This document shows positions 1-6,555 of a stretch of 8,145 bases of DNA, piece by piece. Position numbers and translations under genes: made by a program. Each line of letters opens with the position of its first letter. The first letter of the stretch is position 1. A model generated the notes under the pieces. It did no database searches and was not told where the DNA came from. It saw nothing but the letters and a program-made list of their open reading frames with translations. This DNA is from Bacteroidales bacterium (GTDB lineage: Bacteria; Bacteroidota; Bacteroidia; Bacteroidales; F082), in assembly GCA_029933565.1 (NCBI GenBank), contig JAOZNY010000074.1, forward strand, positions 4,713 to 12,857. The letters are read 5' to 3'.

Positions 1-455
1 ACAAGATAGTTGTGAAGTTTTTCTGCCAGTTCGGCAAGGAAATGATAAGGACACATCCATGAACAATATGATCTTCCACCGAGTAAGAACCAGAAAATGA
101 GGATGGTAAAAAGACCAATCCAAAAGTTCATTGTAAGATGAACAATATATCCTGTTGTTGATGTTATGGCAAGTTCCTGAAGAGCATTAAATGGATCCAT
201 CAGATAGAATCCTATTAGCCTGGAACCGCTTAAAGAACCTTCAAGTATTGACAGATCCAGTATAAATGAAACCACAAAAAGCAGATTCATAAATATTAAA
301 ACTGACCAGCGTATATTTCGCCATTTGTGAGTGCCTTTGTGTGAGTCGCACCATACTTTGTAGTCAATTCCCAATTCGGTATGCGGCATTTCCGCCATTG
401 GTTTAGGCTTTAATGCAGGTTTGTGTTTTCCGCTTCTAATAATATCAAATGCCAT
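1..455 (-). CDS. nosH: NosH (NapH-like) membrane quinol dehydrogenase subunit, N-terminal part (3' end outside window)
   Basis: The frame runs from the ATG at 455 to the window edge: 151 residues without a stop. It starts MAFDIIRSGKHK, has a polar N-terminal region, a membrane segment at about 49-69 and another at about 103-126, followed by GGRSYCSWMCPYHFLAELAE (126-145). The CxxxCP motif after a membrane helix is the hallmark of NapH/NosH proteins, which also carry 4Fe-4S ferredoxin motifs near the C-terminus (not visible here). The complete family member is about 280-300 residues, so roughly half is present. The start lies 3 bases beyond the nosG stop, matching the usual GH gene pair. Confidence 0.9.
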   Translation of the reverse strand, partial: MAFDIIRSGKHKPALKPKPMAEMPHTELGIDYKVWCDSHKGTHKWRNIRWSVLIFMNLLFVVSFILDLSILEGSLSGSRLIGFYLMDPFNALQELAITSTTGYIVHLTMNFWIGLFTILIFWFLLGGRSYCSWMCPYHFLAELAEKLHNYL

Positions 456-458
456 GGC

Positions 459-1274
459 TTACGATTTAATTGGTTCAACAACAATACTTGGTCTTTCGGT
501 AGGGCAAACCATAACGCAAACACCACAACCGGTACATCCCTCAAGAACTCTGGGGTGCATTTTCCCGCTTCCTCTACCTGCCACAAATTCAATGGCACTT
601 TCACCTATAGGGCATTCGGTGACACATAAATTGCATATTTCCCTATCGAATTCTTTATCTTTTAGAGGAGTAGCATACGCAAACTTACTATCCGGTGCTC
701 TGTAAACTCCCTCAAAATCAGTTCCTCGTGAAATTCCTTTAAATCCTTTTCGTTGGTGTGCCAAACAAGTATCCCTGTTTATTACTGCAGTTCCCATTAG
801 TACAGCTTCCTTCATGGCAACTTTTTGTACCTCAAAAGGGTTTACAGTTGTTGTAGTAAGATCTTGCCCTTCAGTTGCTTTCTCAACTGCTCTTAATCCA
901 GCATCTTTAAATTGTTCAAAATTTAAAACAGCGGTAGGGCATGTTTCAACACATTGCAATGCATCGCATGAAAAATCGCAGGGCTGATTCCTAACATCAA
1001 TGTAGGGGGTGCCATAGGAAAGTCCTTCGTGGGCTCCTGCTAATTTAATAGCCTGAACCGGACAAATCTGAACACAAAGTCCACACTTAATACATCCGTA
1101 CATAAATTCTACTTCGTCGATTGCTCCTGGGGGTCGTAGGAAATCCTGACGCCTCTGTTCGCCACTATCGGAGATGTCGAGAAACTTAGTTCCAACACCC
1201 ACAGCAGCAAGCACTCCGGCAGCAATACTACCTGAGATTATAAATTCCCTTCTTCCAATTTCTTTCTTTGCCAT
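459..1274 (-). CDS. nosG: NosG (NapG-like) periplasmic polyferredoxin with four 4Fe-4S clusters
   Basis: 271 residues. The N-terminus has a Tat signal (GRREFIISGS followed by a hydrophobic Ala/Gly/Val stretch to about residue 30), so it is exported folded with its clusters. Four cysteine groups are visible: Cys61/64/67/71 (CIKCGLCVQICP), Cys99/103/108/112, Cys170 with 214/217/221 (CNLCVTECP), and Cys247/250/253/257 (CTGCGVCVMVCP). This is the layout of NapG/NosG, which works with the membrane protein NapH/NosH to pass electrons from menaquinol to periplasmic acceptors. The next gene starts 3 bases after the stop, so the two are translationally coupled. A napG of a nitrate reductase cluster is the alternative, but the nos neighbours make NosG more likely. 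Confidence 0.93.
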   Translation of the reverse strand: MAKKEIGRREFIISGSIAAGVLAAVGVGTKFLDISDSGEQRRQDFLRPPGAIDEVEFMYGCIKCGLCVQICPVQAIKLAGAHEGLSYGTPYIDVRNQPCDFSCDALQCVETCPTAVLNFEQFKDAGLRAVEKATEGQDLTTTTVNPFEVQKVAMKEAVLMGTAVINRDTCLAHQRKGFKGISRGTDFEGVYRAPDSKFAYATPLKDKEFDREICNLCVTECPIGESAIEFVAGRGSGKMHPRVLEGCTGCGVCVMVCPTERPSIVVEPIKS

Positions 1275-1379
1275 AAGAAAATACTTTAAGTGTTTAATGT
1301 CTTAAACTAGTGGGTGAAGATATATATAATTTGTATGCATATATAGATTAAATTCTAAATTCTTGAAACAATATTTTAT
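1275..1379. other. 105-base gap between nosA and nosG
   Basis: Very AT-rich. It contains a TATATA-type imperfect inverted repeat around 1320-1345 and no recognisable terminator or consensus promoter box. Co-transcription of nosA with nosG is possible but not shown. Confidence 0.3.
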
Positions 1380-3461
1380 CTAAAACTTGAACCTTGCTCC
1401 AATATTAAAACTTCTGCCTGGCTCAAAATAAAGGCTTCCGGTATTTGGCCCTTGATTTTTATATGCCCTACTTAAATGTTCGACATAATTAGCATCGAAG
1501 ATATTAGTTATGGCAAAATTTACATCTAAAAATTTCCATGGACTATAGACTAAATAGTAATCCATTACTGTAAATCCAGGGGTAGTAGATTCGTTAAAAC
1601 TTGGGGATACCCTATTTTGCTCTGATACAATTCTGGCATGCAGCCGAGTGTCAATTTTATTAGTTTTATATGCTAGGTAAGTATTGATTGTAAATGGTGG
1701 TATTTCTGACAATGGTTCATCCCATGTTGTGTTTTGTGCATAAGTGTATGCTGCTCCAAGTGAGTAAGTGAAGTTTTTAAGGAAATTAATATCAATTCCT
1801 GCCTCAAAACCTGTCATAAATGCTTTTTCTACATTTGTAAAAACCTTAGTACCTTTTGGAGGCATGCATGGCATAAACTTCTTAGCAATTGTGGTGTCAA
1901 GTTTAGCGGTAATGTAGTTGTTTAGGTATGAATAGAAGATATCGCCAAAAACTGTAATATTTTTCCAGTGTTTTTCAACTTTAATATCCGTTTGGTAATT
2001 AGTTTCTGATTTTAAATTGGGGTTGCCAAGATATTCGTAGGCATCCATTCCTATTCCAAAATGGTTAACAAATAATTCAGAAATATCAGGAGTACGAGTT
2101 GCCATAGCAGCAGCCCACTGAATATTTAAATCATTATCAAGATACCATGTTAAGTTTGTTGTTATTATCGGAGCTATTCTTGAGTCGGGTTGTATTTCTC
2201 CACCGTAATATTCCTTAAAATCTTCAGCAGGATCGTTTATCGCATAGGAAACGTAATCTGCTCTAATAGCTGCCAGCCACACTAATGAGCCATTTATTTG
2301 GTATTTGTTTTCAAAGAAGAAACCAATATCATCTTTCTTAGTATCCTGCCAAATCTTATCTGCAAATTCTTTAGGTTGTGGAAGAGTGTCTCCAGTGCAA
2401 CCGTTTATTTTTACAAGACGATTTCTTTGCCCTTGCTTAGCAATTTGTTTGTAATCGACACCTGCATAAATTATATTTTTACTTCCAGTGTTCAAACCAA
2501 ATTCTGTTCTTCCACCAAAAACCTGTGTTTCTACTGGCGATACTGCTTCTGTAAGTTTCCACGAAGGCCTTCTTTTTGTCGACATTTCATGTGTAACAAA
2601 AGAACCATAAGCCTTAACTTTAATATGAGCAATGGTTTTTGAAATATTTGTTGCACCATAATCTAAAGAGACTATTGAACTTTTGTCGAAATCGCCATCC
2701 ATTGGCAAGCCTGCATAAAGTACATCCTTGGCCTGGCTTTGACGGAATGTGATTTGTAATCTTTGATTGTCTTTTATATTGGCTCCTCCTTTTAATGTGT
2801 ATCCCCATCTTGTAAATGAAGAAGGAATTTCTTCACCATCACCGCTTTCATAGTTGCCAAAGTCTTTGTAACCTGCATTTAATGAGAAATCAAACTTTTT
2901 GCTAACAATTTGAGTAAACAGATTTCCATAGTAATTGCCTCCATTTGATTGGTAGCCGGCATCAATACTGCCTGATACTAATTTGCCATTTTCTCTGCTG
3001 GGCCTTTTACTAACAATATTTACAATTCCACCAAATACTGGCCCAAAGCGAACAACGTAGGGGCCTTTGATAACTTCAATTTTTTCTACTTCTTCTGGTG
3101 ACATTTGAGATATTGCCGGATCCATTCTGTTTGGGCAGGCATTGGCACTATGAACTCCACCATCAAACTGAACATTTAACTGGCTATATTTAAAACCTCG
3201 CAAAACAGGTTCCATACCATAGTTACCACGCTTTTCAATACTAAACCCTACCTGGTTTTTAAACATTGCACCGCCATCGTGGGGGTTTTCAATTTGTAAT
3301 ACTTTACCATTTATGTTTGATTTGATAATGTGTTTACTTGATTTTGCCGTTACCAAAATCTCGTCCATGGTAATTGTGTCTGTTGTTTGTGCTTGTATAT
3401 TATTTACAAATAGCAATGCCATAATTAGCACCAAATATTTTGTTGTAATGATCTTTCTCAT
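1380..3461 (-). CDS. nosA: TonB-dependent outer-membrane copper receptor, NosA/OprC type
   Basis: 693 residues. Signal peptide (residues 1-24, ending NNIQAQ), then TMDEILVTAK, a TonB-box-like stretch, a plug domain (about 45-155, with VEKIEVIKGPYVVRFG and GGIVNIVSKRP), and a 22-strand-type barrel ending in the terminal aromatic signature (FNIGARFKF). The plug holds CPNRM (Cys109, Met113) and an early barrel loop holds HEM (His291, Met293). From memory of the OprC structure, CxxxM and HxM form its copper site and lie about 176 residues apart; here they are 178 apart. That makes copper import, rather than siderophore or vitamin uptake, the best call, and fits the copper need of NosZ. An additional MPCM (530-533) and a Cys at 355 are further possible thiol/thioether metal ligands. 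The stop is 105 bases before nosG. Confidence 0.9.
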   Translation of the reverse strand: MRKIITTKYLVLIMALLFVNNIQAQTTDTITMDEILVTAKSSKHIIKSNINGKVLQIENPHDGGAMFKNQVGFSIEKRGNYGMEPVLRGFKYSQLNVQFDGGVHSANACPNRMDPAISQMSPEEVEKIEVIKGPYVVRFGPVFGGIVNIVSKRPSRENGKLVSGSIDAGYQSNGGNYYGNLFTQIVSKKFDFSLNAGYKDFGNYESGDGEEIPSSFTRWGYTLKGGANIKDNQRLQITFRQSQAKDVLYAGLPMDGDFDKSSIVSLDYGATNISKTIAHIKVKAYGSFVTHEMSTKRRPSWKLTEAVSPVETQVFGGRTEFGLNTGSKNIIYAGVDYKQIAKQGQRNRLVKINGCTGDTLPQPKEFADKIWQDTKKDDIGFFFENKYQINGSLVWLAAIRADYVSYAINDPAEDFKEYYGGEIQPDSRIAPIITTNLTWYLDNDLNIQWAAAMATRTPDISELFVNHFGIGMDAYEYLGNPNLKSETNYQTDIKVEKHWKNITVFGDIFYSYLNNYITAKLDTTIAKKFMPCMPPKGTKVFTNVEKAFMTGFEAGIDINFLKNFTYSLGAAYTYAQNTTWDEPLSEIPPFTINTYLAYKTNKIDTRLHARIVSEQNRVSPSFNESTTPGFTVMDYYLVYSPWKFLDVNFAITNIFDANYVEHLSRAYKNQGPNTGSLYFEPGRSFNIGARFKF

Positions 3462-3506
3462 TTTTTTACTTTAGTAATTGTAATAATTGTCTGTATTTAC
3501 TTATTC

Positions 3507-3643
3507 CAACATCCAGCATGTAAGCATTGAATCAATTATTAGATTGTTTCAATGCTTAAAGTAAACCCACTTTTTCCTTTAAACCAATAAAAAGATAAAA
3601 GCAGATATAACATTAGTATTCAATGCTTACATATTAGATGTTG
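3507..3643 (-). repeat. 26-base inverted repeat with 85-base spacing, in the nosA leader
   Basis: Arms 3507-3532 and 3618-3643 match as inverted copies at 23 of 26 positions. In minus-strand RNA two of the three differences become G-U wobbles, leaving one A-C mismatch. In plus-strand RNA only one would be a wobble. This bias suggests the structure matters in the RNA leading into nosA, whose ATG is 46 bases further on. No target-site duplication is visible at the edges, so a MITE-type element is less favoured. Confidence 0.6.
3521..3558 (-). repeat. 38-base near-perfect hairpin, alternative partner to the 26-base repeat
   Basis: Perfect 11-base stem (3521-3531 with 3548-3558), one internal mismatch (3532/3547), then 4 more pairs and a 6-base loop (3537-3542). 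The arm 3521-3531 is shared with the larger 26-base inverted repeat, so only one of the two hairpins can form at a time. It could serve as an attenuator or antiterminator-type switch, or as a DNA-binding site. No U-run follows in the minus-strand RNA, so a simple terminator is less likely. Confidence 0.55.
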
Positions 3644-3677
3644 ACTTCTAAATCTTAGCCCCAGCAAGTCTGTTTTT

Positions 3678-3734
3678 ATTATTACAATATTTTCTAAATC
3701 TATTTCATTAAACCAATAATGATATTGTAATAAT
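3678..3734. repeat. 13-base perfect AT-rich inverted repeat
   Basis: ATTATTACAATAT at 3678-3690 is repeated as its reverse complement at 3722-3734 with a 31-base loop. It lies 44-100 bases after the stop of the small ORF. The stem is weak (one GC pair), so it is a poor terminator. Confidence 0.35.
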
Positions 3735-3777
3735 TAATTGAAATACTGAGTGCTTTTAATGATAAACACTAAAAGAA

Positions 3778-4176
3778 TTAAGAAAGGTAATTGGGTGGTG
3801 GTGTAATAGGGGTAAAATAAATTTTGGGTAATTCAGGTGTATTAAATATTGAATAACCACAATTAATTTTATGTGGTTTAATCAAGTCATTAGTATTTGA
3901 ATTAATAAATACTAAATGATTAAAATTGTTGTTTGTTTCAGGTGGTGGTGGGGCTTTCTTTTCATTTTCTCCATTGCTGTCGCCTGAACGATGAAGTATT
4001 GCATTAAGATAAGCAATATCTCCAATAAGTGTTTTGCTGCATTCAATATTTACATCAGCATTGCTAATGGTAGTCTTAGACTTTACTATATAATAGTGTA
4101 GGTAAGGATAGTTAGGAACCAAAAGCAGTCCTAAAAATATTAGTAATAAAACACTATTTATTAAAATCTTTTTCAT
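3778..4176 (-). CDS. Small signal-peptide or membrane-anchored protein, function unknown
   Basis: 132 residues from the ATG at 4176 (MKKILINSVLLLIF). A TTG at 4185 is in frame but lies inside the -7 promoter box, so I prefer the ATG. The N-terminal 20 or so residues form a signal peptide or single membrane anchor. The rest is polar, with two Cys (residues 46 and 106 from the ATG), a charged, Asn-rich central part with PPPP (76-79), and a Pro-rich C-terminus (TPITPPPNYLS). No domain is recognised. The overall plan (short anchor, few Cys, low-complexity middle, aromatic and Pro-rich end) recalls small Bacteroidota proteins often encoded beside TonB-dependent metal receptors, and here it lies between nosD and a copper receptor gene. 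A periplasmic role in copper handling is a guess from context only. Confidence 0.72.
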   Translation of the reverse strand: MKKILINSVLLLIFLGLLLVPNYPYLHYYIVKSKTTISNADVNIECSKTLIGDIAYLNAILHRSGDSNGENEKKAPPPPETNNNFNHLVFINSNTNDLIKPHKINCGYSIFNTPELPKIYFTPITPPPNYLS

Positions 4177-4182
4177 TGAGTG

Positions 4183-4214
4183 CAAATATACAACTTATCC
4201 CATATGTGTCAAAA
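4183..4214 (-). promoter_or_regulatory. Strong-match Bacteroidota promoter upstream of the small ORF
   Basis: On the minus strand: TTTTG at 4214-4210, a spacer of exactly 19 bases (4209-4191), then TATATTTG at 4190-4183, a full match to TTTG-N19-TAnnTTTG. The -33 box overlaps the nosD stop codon. The ATG at 4176 is only 6 bases past the -7 box, so the transcript would have almost no leader. The nosD-proximal gene could therefore be both co-transcribed with nosD and separately expressed. Confidence 0.55.
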
Positions 4215-5516
4215 CAAAGGTTTGTTTGAATGTTGATCTTCCCAAATATACATTGGTGTTTTATCTCTGAGTACTAATTTAGGCTCGGAAAATGGAGCCA
4301 GCCTTTCAAGAAAATCCAAAATTAGCAGCAATGGTGAGCCATAAAAGAATTTTATATTTCTATTAAAGGTCCAAAGGTGCTCTACGTAGGAATATAAAGT
4401 GTAAGGAGTATCACCAATATTATCACCATCCTTATCAAAGCCCTGATAATCATCAAAGTAGTTATTGTCCCATTTATTGAGGTTTGCAGTTTTTCCTTCA
4501 GGGAAAACTTGCGTTAGGTTGTTGTGAAAATAATTTTCTTTAAACAGATTTCCCTGCTGATTAGTGTGAAAGAATATTCCATAGCCGCAAAATGCAATTT
4601 CATTATGGGCAATGGTATTTTGCTTTTCAGGAACGAAAGGCGAAACATCGATGTGAATGCCCTCTGAGGAATATATAAACCTATTGTGAAGTATTTGGTT
4701 TGAAGAAGTTTCCTTCATGCCCAAGCACATTCCACTTTCTCCTGTTGACCTCATAATTAAATTATGTGTCATTATGGTTTCTTCGCTGTACATTAAAAAA
4801 ACACCTACTGAATTTTCGTAGAATTCATTGTATTGTATTTTGTTATTGTGCGCATACATAAAATGAATGCTGTATCTATTACCAATTCCCATGTTCCCAT
4901 CAAAAGTATTTTCTGAAGAATACCAAACAACCATGTCCCTGACGTGATGCCAATAATTGTGTTTTATCAAGTTATTAGTTGAGTACCATAGTCTTATTGC
5001 ATCGCCTTTTAATGCTTTCGATCTTCTCATCAGCGAAGAAATTTCACAATGAAGAACTTTATTATAATTTGATTGAAAAATATCTATTCCAAATAAACAT
5101 TCTTCAATTCTACAATTCTCAATAATATTATAGTCACCTAGAATTTTAACTCCGCAATCAATTTTATCGTGAGATCCACCTGAGTTTGTGATTATGAGGT
5201 TCTTTATCGTAATACTATCAGTTTCAATATGAAATACCGATTCAATACCAAGACCTGTAACAGTTACTTGTGATTTTCCATCAATGACAAGGCCACGTGT
5301 TCTAATGTAAATGGGCCCAGTATAAAACCCAGGTTTAAGGAGAATTGTGTCTCCTTCCTGGGCCATATTAATTAGAGTCTGCAACTTTATAGGTTTGCTG
5401 TCATCATCATAGCCATCAATGGGGTTCAATGTTCCATACGACCTTTCCTGACTTTTGAGACCATTGCTAAAAAATACAACAAGAATCAGCAAAACAAAAC
5501 CAATTTTTAATTTCAT
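4209..5516 (-). CDS. nosD: NosD, periplasmic copper-site maturation protein (beta-helix)
   Basis: 435 residues, a usual length for NosD. A Sec signal peptide (residues 1-22, MKLKIG plus a hydrophobic core) precedes a right-handed parallel beta-helix of CASH/pectin-lyase type (about 45-345), visible as repeated N-x-I/L-x-x-N turns. Family hallmarks include GPIYIRTRGLVIDG, GDAIRLWYS, RDMVVWYS, RYSIHFMYAH, NSVGVFLMYS and, near the C-terminus, GDTPYTLYSY and DFLERLAPFSEP. NosD acts with the NosFY ABC transporter and the copper chaperone NosL to build the tetranuclear CuZ centre of NosZ. Its presence argues that the neighbouring NosZ still carries a CuZ site. nosF, nosY and nosL are not in this window. 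The TGA stop overlaps the -33 box of the promoter for the next gene. Confidence 0.96.
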   Translation of the reverse strand: MKLKIGFVLLILVVFFSNGLKSQERSYGTLNPIDGYDDDSKPIKLQTLINMAQEGDTILLKPGFYTGPIYIRTRGLVIDGKSQVTVTGLGIESVFHIETDSITIKNLIITNSGGSHDKIDCGVKILGDYNIIENCRIEECLFGIDIFQSNYNKVLHCEISSLMRRSKALKGDAIRLWYSTNNLIKHNYWHHVRDMVVWYSSENTFDGNMGIGNRYSIHFMYAHNNKIQYNEFYENSVGVFLMYSEETIMTHNLIMRSTGESGMCLGMKETSSNQILHNRFIYSSEGIHIDVSPFVPEKQNTIAHNEIAFCGYGIFFHTNQQGNLFKENYFHNNLTQVFPEGKTANLNKWDNNYFDDYQGFDKDGDNIGDTPYTLYSYVEHLWTFNRNIKFFYGSPLLLILDFLERLAPFSEPKLVLRDKTPMYIWEDQHSNKPLF

Positions 5517-5559
5517 ATTGGTATGATCTAATAATGAATACTTAAAAAAAACCTAACGT

Positions 5560-6345
5560 TTATGCCTTCGACTTTTTAATGTCTACACGCTTAAGAAGCC
5601 ATGCAAATATCAATGAGGCAAAAGCACCCATTGCAAGGAAGAAGCCATAGTAAGGATACGATTCGGTAGTAAATTGTGCTACTTTACCTTCGCCAAATAC
5701 AGTAGGCATAAATGGCTTAATACCTGCAAAAGCACCACCTCCGTGCATTGATAAATTATGTCCGTACCAATATAAATATCCTATGTAAAATAATAGAAAA
5801 TAAAAAGGTACCAATGCAGGTAAAAATGCAGAAAATGAATTTAACTTCTTAGGTGTTAGCATAAAGTAAAATGCAAGCAATGCAAATATCACAAATATAT
5901 AAGGTGAATTTGTCATTACAAAGTCCAAAAACTTTAAAGCTTTTGGTGTAACATCTATCTTTATCATTTTCCCTGTTGCAGCATCATAAACATCATTACC
6001 TTCTTTATCTTTTTCAGTATCGTAAACATAGTAAATTGGTACATCGCCGGTATTATCCATATTCAATCCCTGAACAATATGGTACATGCCAATAAAATGG
6101 TTAATGGCATTCATTTCCATCAGGCAGTCGGCACCTGCACCAGTTGCCAATTCTTCACGTTCTTTAATGCCTTCGCAACCATTGTAAACACCATTATATT
6201 TAAAGTCAATTCTAATTCCTTCAGGATACATCGACTTAGGGTATTGGATACTTTGAAGTGCAACACCCCAGATAGGAGCAAAATAGGTTGCGCCAATAAG
6301 AATAATACCAAGAATTGAGAAAATGTAATAAGATTTAAATTTCAT
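5560..6345 (-). CDS. NosB-like polytopic membrane protein of clade II nos clusters
   Basis: 261 residues. About four membrane segments: residues 7-28, 146-163, 171-194 and 232-251. A large loop (about 29-145) lies between the first two, probably periplasmic. It holds APIWGVALQSIQYP, YPEGIRIDF, two Cys (57 and 74) and a conserved-looking NAINHFIGM (79-87). A second loop has YGHNLSMHGGGAF (194-206), rich in possible metal ligands. I recognise this pattern (PxW near the first helix, QYPEG, INxLNHYIGM, a late YxxGHxL) from uncharacterised Bacteroidota proteins encoded beside nosZ and nosD. The position between nosZ and nosD is that of nosB in Wolinella, whose product is a membrane protein of the N2O respiration cluster. 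The assignment rests on position and topology, not on a confirmed alignment. It ends 43 bases before the nosD start, so the two are probably co-transcribed. Confidence 0.75.
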   Translation of the reverse strand: MKFKSYYIFSILGIILIGATYFAPIWGVALQSIQYPKSMYPEGIRIDFKYNGVYNGCEGIKEREELATGAGADCLMEMNAINHFIGMYHIVQGLNMDNTGDVPIYYVYDTEKDKEGNDVYDAATGKMIKIDVTPKALKFLDFVMTNSPYIFVIFALLAFYFMLTPKKLNSFSAFLPALVPFYFLLFYIGYLYWYGHNLSMHGGGAFAGIKPFMPTVFGEGKVAQFTTESYPYYGFFLAMGAFASLIFAWLLKRVDIKKSKA

Positions 6346-6378
6346 GATTTTGTGTTTTTAATCAATTAATTCTAAACT

Positions 6379-6413
6379 CAAAATTAAACATCAAATATTG
6401 GTGTTTAACAAAA
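6379..6413 (-). promoter_or_regulatory. Candidate Bacteroidota promoter for the nosB-like gene and nosD
   Basis: On the minus strand the -7 box is TAATTTTG (6386-6379, consensus TAnnTTTG) and a TTTTG at 6413-6409 could be the -33 box. The spacer is 22 bases, slightly longer than the usual 19-21. The predicted start of transcription lies near 6374, giving a leader of about 29 bases before the ATG at 6345. The 210-base gap upstream makes an independent promoter here plausible. The spacer is almost filled by a palindrome. Confidence 0.4.
6384..6408. promoter_or_regulatory. 25-base palindrome inside the candidate promoter, possible operator
   Basis: Half-sites TTAAACATCAA and TTGGTGTTTAA match at 10 of 11 positions around a 3-base centre. 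The palindrome starts inside the -7 box and fills the spacer up to the -33 box, the classic place for a repressor operator. It does not match the FNR/DNR consensus (TTGAT, four bases, ATCAA). Which regulator might bind is unknown; N2O, NO, oxygen or copper sensing are all possible from context. Confidence 0.4.
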
Positions 6414-6555
6414 CTTAAAGTTACAAATTACAAAAAGATAAATAACAAACAATAATCAATATTCAATTTCTGAATAACCAAAATTCTTTGGATATTGGTT
6501 TTTTTAAATATTGTGATTTATTTGATATTTGGTGATTGTAATCTGTGATTTATAT

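Larger units (their letters stand above)
3462..3777. other. 316-base intergenic region with nested inverted repeats upstream of nosA
   Basis: No gene seen on either strand and no TAnnTTTG promoter box on the minus strand. It holds three copies of the 11-base element TAAGCATTGAA or its complement (3521-3531, 3548-3558, 3619-3629), a 26-base inverted repeat, an AT-only 13-base inverted repeat, the 12-base direct repeat TTAAACCAATAA (3579-3590 and 3708-3719), and a 12-base direct repeat ATTGTAATAATT (3477-3488 and 3724-3735). This is far more repeat structure than the other gaps of the window. Confidence 0.6.
6346..6555. other. 210-base AT-rich intergenic region between the cytochrome and nosB-like genes
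   Basis: No gene is seen. The part near the nosB-like gene holds a candidate promoter and a 25-base palindrome (listed separately). The part next to the cytochrome stop holds a 10-base direct repeat TGTGATTTAT at 6512-6521 and 6544-6553, 32 bases apart centre to centre (close to three helical turns), with a related TGGTGATTGT between them. No GC-rich terminator hairpin follows the cytochrome stop. Confidence 0.5.

Noticed and set aside
421..705. Open frames on the plus strand opposite nosG
   Set aside because: They lie antisense to a gene with clear cysteine motifs and a Tat signal; their translations show no recognisable domain.
2298..2642. Plus-strand open frame of 114 codons opposite nosA
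   Set aside because: It is antisense to the receptor barrel and Cys/Phe-rich as expected of a reverse-strand shadow; no start context or family features.
3507..3643. MITE or transposon remnant with 26-base terminal inverted repeats
   Set aside because: No target-site duplication flanks the arms, and the internal third copy plus RNA-strand wobble bias fits a leader structure better. A genome-wide copy search would settle it.
6475..6509. Plus-strand terminator-like hairpin (AACCAA, loop, TTGGTT, T-run)
   Set aside because: The stem is only 6 base pairs and AT-rich, and no plus-strand gene ends here.
6346..6555. FNR/DNR-type site (TTGAT, four bases, ATCAA) expected for denitrification genes
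   Set aside because: No such match was found by eye in this gap or in 3462-3777; the sequences present are different palindromes.
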